Assembly (NCBI GenBank): GCA_964595055.1
Contig: CAZQOV010000089.1
Coordinates: 1 to 12,872, forward strand
DNA length: 12,872 bases
From: CAYRTD01 sp964595055
GTDB taxonomy: Bacteria > Bacteroidota > Bacteroidia > Bacteroidales > GCA-2748055
Reading direction: 5' to 3'
The notes under the pieces are model-generated. The model searched no databases. It was not told where the DNA came from and worked only from the letters and a program-made list of their open reading frames with translations. Each line of letters opens with the position of its first letter. Positions within the stretch are counted from its first letter, which is position 1. A program made the translations under genes and the position numbers. Shown here piece by piece: positions 7,335-12,872 of the stretch.

Positions 7335-7916
7335 ATGAACAATCCGGATACGTTTCCATTAGCTTCAAATCGTGAGCAAAGATTAATGCTAAAAATTGCG
7401 AGGGATACACTTTTTCATTATTTGAATACCCGGAAAATCTTAGATTATGACCCGGAAATTCTCCCCGATTCTATGATGCAAAAATACGGAGCATTTGTGA
7501 CTCTGTTTAAAGGACTGGCTTTAAGAGGATGTATAGGGGTAATGGAATCGAAAGAACCCTTGTATAGGACTATTCAGAACCAGGTAGTAGCTTCAGCTAT
7601 TAGCGATCCGCGTTTTCCGGTTGTTAAGTTCTATGAACTGTCGCAGATCTTTATCGAAATATCCATTCTGGGTGAATTAAAAAAGATTTACTCTATGGAT
7701 GAAATCCAGTTAGGTAAACATGGAATATATATCAAATCTGATCACCACAGTGGCACATTACTGCCTCAGGTAGCTGTTTCCACGGGTTGGACAACGGAAG
7801 AATTTCTGGGTCACTGTTCGAGAGATAAAGCCGGCCTGGGATGGGATGGCTGGAAAAAAGCGGATATTTTCATTTATACGGCAACCGTCTTTTCAGAAAA
7901 AAAATGTCCGGACTGA
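7335..7916 (+). CDS. amrA: AmmeMemoRadiSam system protein A (AMMECR1 family)
   Basis: A 193-aa AMMECR1-domain protein, homologous to the human protein linked to the AMME contiguous gene deletion syndrome. The family signature LRGCIG is intact at 63-68 (Cys66). Other conserved blocks are AISDPRFP, a segment around GTLLPQVAVSTGWT, and EEFLGHCSRDKAGLGWDGWK near the C-terminus. There are no membrane segments or signal peptide. The biochemical role is unknown; the invariant Cys in LRGCIG has been viewed as a possible active or modified site. It is the third and last gene of the operon, 10 bp after amrB. The TGA stop directly abuts the stop of the convergent gene downstream, with no terminator in between, so transcripts from both strands should overlap. 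Confidence 0.95.
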   Translation: MNNPDTFPLASNREQRLMLKIARDTLFHYLNTRKILDYDPEILPDSMMQKYGAFVTLFKGLALRGCIGVMESKEPLYRTIQNQVVASAISDPRFPVVKFYELSQIFIEISILGELKKIYSMDEIQLGKHGIYIKSDHHSGTLLPQVAVSTGWTTEEFLGHCSRDKAGLGWDGWKKADIFIYTATVFSEKKCPD

Positions 7917-8213
7917 TCATGAATACTCTTCAAGAAGGACAGATACCATATTTCTGAATTCATCATTCAAGTCAACTGCCGGGAAAGCCTTCCCTGCCTT
8001 TTTATACCAGTATTCTGCATTATCATGATCTCCTACTTTTCTGTGCAAATAGGCATGAACCCAGGCGGTGTCTTTCCCGGGTAAATGTTGTACCATTTTA
8101 TGCGCAGTATCCCAATAATTCTTTCTTTCCCACCATAACGCTTTTAAGGCCACAGGAAAATCTTCCGGTGGTGCTCCCATATCAAGCGTATGATTGAACG
8201 ATGTATAATCCAT
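7917..8213 (-). CDS. Conserved 98-aa protein of unknown function
   Basis: A short soluble protein with no signal peptide or membrane helix. It has a distinctive core: WWERKNYWDTAHKMVQ (27-42), AWVHAYLHRKVGDHDNAEYWYKKAGKAFP (the A-W-V-H-A pair at 50-54, LHRK 56-59, GD 61-62, NAEYWYKKAG 65-74). I recall small proteins with this W-D-x-A-H...HAxLHRxxGDxxNAxYWYxxAG pattern in several bacterial phyla, none with an assigned function. The AEYWYKKAG segment resembles one half of a TPR/Sel1-type helical hairpin, so a small helical protein-binding module is possible (inference). It is convergent with amrA, stop against stop, and divergent from the blaI-like repressor gene across a 164-bp region that holds that repressor's operators. 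A near match to the -7 element (TATCTTTA on the minus strand) lies about 15 bp before its ATG. Confidence 0.85.
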   Translation of the reverse strand: MDYTSFNHTLDMGAPPEDFPVALKALWWERKNYWDTAHKMVQHLPGKDTAWVHAYLHRKVGDHDNAEYWYKKAGKAFPAVDLNDEFRNMVSVLLEEYS

Positions 8214-8315
8214 ATTAGTTTTTTTTTAAAGATACCGATTTTCTGGGTGATTAGAAAATATCTCCCGATTGTGCTTTTGTTTTTTTTAACATTTTTCAGT
8301 TTTTTTCTCAAAATA

Positions 8316-8347
8316 TTTGGAACTACGAAAGTCTTCGTATATATTTG
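8316..8347 (+). promoter_or_regulatory. Bacteroidota-type promoter of the blaI-like/M56 operon
   Basis: TTTG at 8316-8319 (-33 element), 20 bp of spacer, then TATATTTG at 8340-8347, a perfect match to TAnnTTTG. The predicted transcription start is around 8351-8354, giving a leader of about 25 nt before the ATG at 8378. Two operator dyads frame the -7 element, so repressor binding would block polymerase directly. Confidence 0.75.
8324..8339. promoter_or_regulatory. Operator 1 for the BlaI-like repressor (TACGAA-N4-TTCGTA)
   Basis: A perfect dyad TACGAAAGTCTTCGTA with 6-bp arms and a 4-bp centre. It fills the spacer between the -33 and -7 elements. The same arms recur in a second copy 26 bp away centre to centre. 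BlaI/MecI repressors bind such short dyads as dimers and autoregulate their own operon; the staphylococcal core is a TACA...TGTA dyad, so this is a lineage-specific variant (inference). Confidence 0.8.
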
Positions 8348-8349
8348 CC

Positions 8350-8365
8350 TACGAATATTTTCGTA
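8350..8365. promoter_or_regulatory. Operator 2 for the BlaI-like repressor (TACGAA-N4-TTCGTA)
   Basis: A perfect dyad TACGAATATTTTCGTA with the same 6-bp arms as operator 1 and a different 4-bp centre. It begins 3 bp after the -7 element and covers the predicted transcription start. Identical arms with diverged centres indicate selection on the arms. Confidence 0.8.
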
Positions 8366-8377
8366 ATAGATGATAAT

Positions 8378-8761
8378 ATGAATAAAGCTCAACAACAACC
8401 CACGGATTCAGAACTGCAAATCCTCAAGATATTATGGAAATTCGGGCCTTCCACGGTAAGGCATGTAAATGAGGAATTAAATAAATCGAGAGAAGTGGGA
8501 TACACAACTACCTTGAAAATCATGCAAATAATGCATGAAAAGAAGTTTTTATCAAGAGATGAAAAAGGAAAATCACATATTTATTCAGCATTGATTGAGG
8601 AAAATGCGATTCAAAATCGTCTTATTGATAAGATCCTGAACACTGCATTTGGAGGATCTGCTTCAAGGCTAATTATGCAAACACTTGGAAACCATAAAAC
8701 TTCCACGAAAGAAATAGAAGAAATACGAAAATTACTTGATGAATTGGATAATACGAAATAA
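8378..8761 (+). CDS. BlaI/MecI/CopY family transcriptional repressor
   Basis: A 127-aa winged-helix repressor. The DNA-binding domain covers about residues 8-70: PTDSELQILKILWKFGPSTV opens it as in BlaI/MecI (the family's x-x-E-x-x-I/V-M-x-x-L-W), GYTTTLKIMQIMHEKKFLSR is the recognition helix region, and KGKSHIYSA forms the wing. The C-terminal helices (72-127), including NTAFGGSASRLIMQTL, make the dimer and hold the region that the partner protease cleaves or destabilises in Bla/Mec systems. I use the ATG at 8378; an in-frame TTG at 8345 lies inside the promoter and is excluded. It is the first gene of a two-gene operon with the M56 protease (ATG 6 bp after this stop) and very probably autoregulates through the two dyads upstream. 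Confidence 0.94.
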   Translation: MNKAQQQPTDSELQILKILWKFGPSTVRHVNEELNKSREVGYTTTLKIMQIMHEKKFLSRDEKGKSHIYSALIEENAIQNRLIDKILNTAFGGSASRLIMQTLGNHKTSTKEIEEIRKLLDELDNTK

Positions 8762-8767
8762 TTGATT

Positions 8768-10762
8768 ATGACAGACATCATAATATATTCCACAGGAATG
8801 GCTCTGTTGCATTCTCTATGGCAAATTCTCATTATTTATAGTTTATTGAGAATGCTGCTCAAGCTTTTCCAGAATGCTACATCATCCATTCGATACAGCA
8901 TATCTCTGGGAGCCATGGCAACAGTCTTTTTAATGGGAATGATCACCTTTGGAGTTTATTTTTCCGGTGAAAAAGAAAAGCTTGAATCTCTCACCGGAAT
9001 TATTGAAGATATCAGGCAAAGAGGGTACAGTTTCAAAGAGATTTCAATAACGGCCCATACCGAAGCTTCAGAAGGATGGGCCTGGAATTATTTACCTTAT
9101 ATTGTACTTATTTATTTTAGCGGGCTTATCTTTATGTCGTTACGGTTGATTTTTTCAATTCTCTATTTAAAGAAGTATAAAACCCGGGGCATAAAAAGAC
9201 CGGAAATACAACTGGAAAACTGTTTTACAGGATTGATAAAACGTTTTCACATAAACAAAAATATCCGGCTGCTCGAATCCTTTTTGGTCAAAACACCTAT
9301 GGTCATTGGCTATTTCAAACCCTTGGTTGTAGTACCGGTTGGAATCTTCACACAATTACCGTTTAATCAAATCGAAGCTATTCTGGCTCATGAACTAGCC
9401 CATATAAAACGCAATGATTTTCTCATAAATATAATACAATCTGTTGTTGAGCTTTTATTCTTTTATCATCCTGTTATCTACCTAATTTCTAAACACATAC
9501 GGGAAGAAAGGGAAAACTGTTGTGATGACATTGCCTTATCACAGTGTTCAGATTCCTCCCAGTATTTAAAAGCCCTGGCCCTGGTAGAGGGCATCATGCC
9601 TACAAGCCCTCGCCATGCAGTGGCTTTTGTAAAACAAAAACCCAATTTATTTAACAGAATGAAAAGAATTTTAAATCCAAAGACCATGAAAACAAAATTA
9701 TCTGACCGAATCATTGCCGGAATTATAATCCTAGCCGGTTTTTCTGTGCTGATGTTAACCGGAGCAGCTGCGCTTCATAATATTTCCGGCGAACAGAATC
9801 CATTAATGGAAAATACCCCTAATTCAAATTTTTCTTCAAGCCTCTCACTATCAGCTTCCACTAACGACACTATCATTAGTTATGATAATAATAGGATTAT
9901 CACGTACAGAAAGAATGAAAAAGGAGAAAAGGAAAAAATTGAAATGGAATTTGAAAATGGCAAACCTTCTGAACTTATCATAGATGGTAAGACGATCCCG
10001 GAAAAGGATTACAAGCATTATAAAAATCTTGTACTTGAGATCCGGCAGGATGTTAGCAGAGCTTCCAAAGAAGTAGAAAAGACAGAAAAGGAACGGGAAA
10101 GAATTGATGAAGAAAAGATTGAAAGGGAAATTGAAGCGGCTTTGAGAGAGCTAGAAACTATAGACAAAGAAAAAATTGAAAAAGAACTACAGCGAACCAG
10201 AGCAGAGATTGAAGAAATTGATGCGGAAGAGATTCGCAGGGAAGTTGAATTTGCTTTGAAGGAAGCTGAGATTGCCCTGGAAGAAGCTCAATTGGAAATT
10301 AACATGGATAGCATTAGCAGAGAATTGCAAAAAGCTATGGAGTCAATTGATTGGGAAGAGATTCGACAGTCGGTTCATGAGGCTATGGAAGAAGCCGGAA
10401 TGAATCAGCAGGATATGGAAAAAATCAGAAAAAAGGTGGATAAAGCGATGAAAGGAGTTAATTGGGATGAAATTAATGAGTCAATTTATCTGGGCATGGA
10501 GGCGGCAAAAACAGGAATTGAAGTAATTCCATGGGATATTATCAATCATAGTATAGACATGTCGTTAGATATTACCGAGGATGTACTTCAGGGCATTGCA
10601 GTTGGGATGGAAAGATCTTCTGATGAACTGAACCGAATTGAACAAAGAGATGTAAAGGCGGAGTTTCATAATGCCCACAAGCAGGCAAAGGAAGAAAAAG
10701 AGAACCTTGATGAACTCGAGAAAAATTTGGAAAAAGCTCTTGAAGAGCTGGAAACGAAATAA
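8768..10762 (+). CDS. M56 family (BlaR1/MecR1-like) membrane metallopeptidase with a repetitive helical C-terminus
   Basis: A 664-aa inner-membrane sensor protease, the presumed antirepressor for the BlaI-like partner. Membrane helices lie at about 3-30, 40-65 and 104-130. The cytosolic gluzincin domain carries HELAH (208-212) and REERENCCDD (245-254); Glu249 lies 37 residues after His212, which fits the third zinc ligand spacing of BlaR1 as I remember it. A last membrane helix (about 315-336) leads to the periplasmic part: a short beta-like segment with DGKTIPEKDY, then roughly 245 charged helical residues to the end. No penicillin-binding SxxK/SxN/KTG domain is seen, so beta-lactam binding like that of BlaR1 is unlikely. 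The C-terminus repeats I-D-x-E-x-I units (starts at residues 446, 465, 484) and W-x-x-I units (Trp529, 566, 589). I prefer the ATG at 8768 over the TTG at 8762. What it senses is unknown. Confidence 0.9.
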   Translation: MTDIIIYSTGMALLHSLWQILIIYSLLRMLLKLFQNATSSIRYSISLGAMATVFLMGMITFGVYFSGEKEKLESLTGIIEDIRQRGYSFKEISITAHTEASEGWAWNYLPYIVLIYFSGLIFMSLRLIFSILYLKKYKTRGIKRPEIQLENCFTGLIKRFHINKNIRLLESFLVKTPMVIGYFKPLVVVPVGIFTQLPFNQIEAILAHELAHIKRNDFLINIIQSVVELLFFYHPVIYLISKHIREERENCCDDIALSQCSDSSQYLKALALVEGIMPTSPRHAVAFVKQKPNLFNRMKRILNPKTMKTKLSDRIIAGIIILAGFSVLMLTGAAALHNISGEQNPLMENTPNSNFSSSLSLSASTNDTIISYDNNRIITYRKNEKGEKEKIEMEFENGKPSELIIDGKTIPEKDYKHYKNLVLEIRQDVSRASKEVEKTEKERERIDEEKIEREIEAALRELETIDKEKIEKELQRTRAEIEEIDAEEIRREVEFALKEAEIALEEAQLEINMDSISRELQKAMESIDWEEIRQSVHEAMEEAGMNQQDMEKIRKKVDKAMKGVNWDEINESIYLGMEAAKTGIEVIPWDIINHSIDMSLDITEDVLQGIAVGMERSSDELNRIEQRDVKAEFHNAHKQAKEEKENLDELEKNLEKALEELETK

Positions 10763-10801
10763 ACGTTCATGTGTTCCGGTAAATCCCGGATTACATTCAA
10801 T

Positions 10802-10838
10802 AAACCGGCTCAAACGTCCATTCTGAGCCGGTTTTTTT
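10802..10838 (+). terminator. Intrinsic terminator after the M56 gene
   Basis: A perfect 11-bp stem (AAACCGGCTCA at 10802-10812 with TGAGCCGGTTT at 10824-10834) with an 11-nt loop, followed by a T run through 10838. It ends the blaI-like/M56 operon. The convergent gene's TAA stop sits at 10839-10837 within the T run, and on the minus strand the stem is followed by TTTATT, so it may work weakly in that direction too. Confidence 0.85.
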
Positions 10839-11151
10839 AATCTACAATTATATCATTCAACCAGCTCATCCCAGCTCTTACATTTGGGAATCCCAGGGCA
10901 TTTGTCAGAATCATTACCGTATGACGGATTTCCTCCGGAGTGGCTCCTTCATCCCGTGCTTTTTTAGTGTGTGAATTTGCAGCTTCTTCAGAGCGGATAG
11001 CAATGGAGGCTGCAAGTTGAATGAGATGAGCAGTTTTCATATCAAGTGGACCCGCATTTTTTGCCGTTTTACCCAAATGCCCGACCGCTTCCATAAAATC
11101 CGGATGAAATATCTTAACGGTTTGGTAATGTTTGGCTATCTTTTTTGTCAT
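10837..11151 (-). CDS. Carboxymuconolactone decarboxylase (CMD/AhpD-like) family protein without CxxC
   Basis: A 104-aa all-helical CMD-fold protein. LIQLAASIAIRSEEAANSHTKKARDEGATPEEIRHTV (from residue 43) is the family core: E-x-x-x-x-x-H followed by A-x-x-x-GAT-x-EEI. In AhpD-type peroxidase reductases this core contains a redox CxxC next to the His; here the positions are taken by Ala/Asn/Ser and the whole protein has no Cys, so it cannot be a dithiol peroxidase. Small CMD proteins of this kind are common and mostly uncharacterised. No signal peptide. It is transcribed towards the M56 gene and shares its terminator. It is divergent from the YyaL-type gene across 114 bp, in which I see no clear promoter motif. 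Confidence 0.88.
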   Translation of the reverse strand: MTKKIAKHYQTVKIFHPDFMEAVGHLGKTAKNAGPLDMKTAHLIQLAASIAIRSEEAANSHTKKARDEGATPEEIRHTVMILTNALGFPNVRAGMSWLNDIIVD

Positions 11152-11265
11152 TTTGAATGGATTTTTTTATACAGTTCTGAAATCCCTGTAATATATCAAA
11201 TTATTAAAGTTCAGGTTTTCGTAAACATTATGATCAATCCCCTTGTTAAGATCTAAAATCAAACT

Positions 11266-12872
11266 ATGGCATCCTATACTAATCACCTTTCTGGAGAAAC
11301 AAGTCCTTATCTGAAACAGCATGCAAATAACCCTGTAAACTGGTATCCGTGGAGCCTTGAAGCCCTTAAGAAAGCCAAAGATGAAAATAAACTCATCTTT
11401 ATCAGCATTGGATATTCGGCTTGTCACTGGTGCCATGTCATGGAAAAAGAATCTTTTATCAATAAGGAAATTTCCGGAATCTTAAATGAATTTTATGTAA
11501 GCATAAAAATTGACCGAGAAGAAAGACCTGATCTGGATCAGATCTACATGTCTGCTGTTCAGTTAATGTCGGGCAGCGGAGGCTGGCCCCTCAGCTGCTT
11601 TACCACACCTGATGGGAAGCCTTTTTATGGTGGAACCTACTACAATCCTGAACAATTTAAAGAGATTCTTATACAATTGAATAATCTCTGGCAAAAAGAC
11701 ACCAGTAAAATTACCGAGCATGCAGAAGGTTTATGTGAAGGGATCAGGAATTCGGAGCTGGTAAAAGAGAAAAACCTGAATGAAGGGCTGGCGGATCCGG
11801 ATGCTTTATTCCGTCAGCTTGCCGGAGAGTTCGACACAGAATATGGTGGACTTAACAGGGTACCAAAGTTTCCGATGCCTTCTGTTTATCAATTCCTGTT
11901 TCACTATCATCATTTTAGTGGAAACAAAGTGGCCCTGGCTCAGGCCTTAAAGACAACAGATGCCATTCTTAAGGGAGGGATTTATGATCAAATTGGAGGA
12001 GGGATTGCCAGATATTCAACAGATAAATACTGGCATGTTCCTCATTTTGAAAAAATGTTATACGATAATGCTCAGTTTATCAGTGTTCTTTCTATTGCAT
12101 ACATGCACACCAAAGCCTATGTGTATCTTGAGAAAATTGAAGAAAGCTTTGAATTTCTTGAACGTGAGTTATATAATGGTAAAGGAGGCTACTATTCCTC
12201 CCTGGATGCGGACAGTGATGGTGAAGAAGGAAAGTTTTATGTTTGGACCAGAGATGAAATGGCTTCTGTTTGTGGGGATGATAAAGAAATTGCTTTTGAA
12301 TACTTTGGAATCACCGATGAAGGAAACTGGGAGAATACCAGAAACATTCCGTTTGTAAACAAAAGCATTGAGGAACTCTCCCAAAAATATAAGCTAAACG
12401 AAGAAATACTCAAAACTAAAATCAATCGTTTAAAAAAAGATCTTTTGCATAGACGTAATGGAAGAACCCGTCCGGGTCTGGATGACAAGACCCTTACCTC
12501 ATGGAACGCTATGGTGGCAAAAGCTTTTGCTGATGCCTGGCATGCCACTGGAAAAGAAGAATACAAAGAGAAAGCTATACGAACTGGCAGTTATATTCTC
12601 TCGGATTTGATGGATGAAAGTTCCCGGCTTTTCAGGTCTTCGGAAAGAAAAATTAATGGATTTTTAGACGACTATGCCTTTAGTTGTGAAGCTTTTATAT
12701 CCCTTTACCAGATCAGTTTTGATGAAACATGGCTCCACCACCTGAGATCAGTGATCATCGTAACCATGAATAATTTCTATGACAAAGAAACCGGCATGTT
12801 CTATTATTCTCCTACAGGAGAAGAAAACCCTGTTACACGGCAACATGGATATACGGATAACGTGATTCCCGC
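11266..12872 (+). CDS. YyaL/DUF255 thioredoxin-domain protein, 3' end outside the window
   Basis: The first 535 codons are present, open to the window edge and without frameshift; family members are usually about 670-700 aa, so roughly a fifth is missing. The N-terminal thioredoxin-like domain opens with HLSGETSPYLKQHANNPVNW and holds the family motif SACHWCHVMEKESF (Cys53/Cys56), then IDREERPDLD and SGGWPLSCF. The rest is the (alpha/alpha)6-barrel, glycosidase/epimerase-like part, with GGIYDQIGGGIARYS, WHVPHFEKMLYDNAQ, SLDADSDGEEGKFYVW and LTSWNAMVAKAFADA. The protein is homologous to human SPATA20; its reaction is not known. No signal peptide is present, so it is probably cytosolic. I start at ATG 11266 because it gives the expected N-terminus. 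It is divergent from the CMD-family gene. Confidence 0.93.
   Translation, partial: MASYTNHLSGETSPYLKQHANNPVNWYPWSLEALKKAKDENKLIFISIGYSACHWCHVMEKESFINKEISGILNEFYVSIKIDREERPDLDQIYMSAVQLMSGSGGWPLSCFTTPDGKPFYGGTYYNPEQFKEILIQLNNLWQKDTSKITEHAEGLCEGIRNSELVKEKNLNEGLADPDALFRQLAGEFDTEYGGLNRVPKFPMPSVYQFLFHYHHFSGNKVALAQALKTTDAILKGGIYDQIGGGIARYSTDKYWHVPHFEKMLYDNAQFISVLSIAYMHTKAYVYLEKIEESFEFLERELYNGKGGYYSSLDADSDGEEGKFYVWTRDEMASVCGDDKEIAFEYFGITDEGNWENTRNIPFVNKSIEELSQKYKLNEEILKTKINRLKKDLLHRRNGRTRPGLDDKTLTSWNAMVAKAFADAWHATGKEEYKEKAIRTGSYILSDLMDESSRLFRSSERKINGFLDDYAFSCEAFISLYQISFDETWLHHLRSVIIVTMNNFYDKETGMFYYSPTGEENPVTRQHGYTDNVIP

Noticed and set aside
8345..8377. TTG start extending the BlaI-like repressor by 11 residues
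   Set aside because: It falls inside the -7 element and the second operator, upstream of the likely transcription start.
8752..8757. TACGAA half-site near the start of the M56 gene
   Set aside because: No matching TTCGTA arm at the right distance; a single 6-mer is expected by chance.
5474..10762. Idea that the amr operon and the BlaI/M56 pair form one defence or resistance island
   Set aside because: The two units are separated by an opposite-strand gene, base composition is uniform, and no mobility genes or repeats flank them.
10775..10790. Small TCCGG/CCGGA hairpin after the M56 gene
   Set aside because: A 5-bp stem without a T run; the strong terminator at 10802-10838 explains transcript ending.
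11217..11225. TTTTCGTA-like half-site between the CMD and YyaL-type genes
   Set aside because: Only one arm of the operator dyad is present, so there is no support for repressor binding.

Overview
The window looks like an ordinary chromosomal segment of a Bacteroidota bacterium, probably from the Bacteroidales/Marinilabiliales side, although the exact lineage is inference. Base composition is AT-rich and fairly even. Shine-Dalgarno sites are weak. At least one promoter follows the Bacteroidota pattern (TTTG, about 20 bp, TAnnTTTG). Gene content (exported MsrA, M56/BlaI pair, AmmeMemoRadiSam genes, YyaL-type protein) also fits. I see no mobile element, CRISPR array, tRNA or rRNA.

Layout. Positions 1-5228 are all on the minus strand. 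They hold a truncated ABC-F ATPase gene downstream of typA/bipA, a small exported lysozyme-like protein translationally coupled to an AGCS-type sodium:alanine symporter, and an exported MsrA. A 245-bp divergent region (5229-5473) contains two 12-bp palindromes and a candidate promoter. Positions 5474-7916 (+) carry a complete, tightly packed AmmeMemoRadiSam operon: a radical SAM enzyme (amrS), a MEMO-family protein (amrB) and an AMMECR1-family protein (amrA). Its last stop codon abuts the stop of a convergent 98-aa conserved gene of unknown function (7917-8213, -). Divergent from that gene is a BlaI/MecI-type repressor gene followed by an M56 (BlaR1/MecR1-like) membrane metalloprotease gene (8378-10762, +). 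This pair ends at a strong intrinsic terminator shared with a convergent AhpD-like/CMD-family gene (10837-11151, -). The right edge (11266 onward, +) is a 3'-truncated YyaL/DUF255 thioredoxin-domain protein.

The two most interesting systems are these. (1) The complete AmmeMemoRadiSam trio is widely conserved from bacteria to archaea, has human homologues of two components, and has no settled biochemical function. (2) The BlaI/M56 sensor pair has two 16-bp operators (TACGAA-N4-TTCGTA) placed precisely in the spacer and just downstream of the -7 element of its own promoter. Its protease lacks the penicillin-binding sensor domain and instead ends in a roughly 245-residue charged helical region built from repeats. 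It presumably senses something other than beta-lactams directly, and no beta-lactamase gene is present here.
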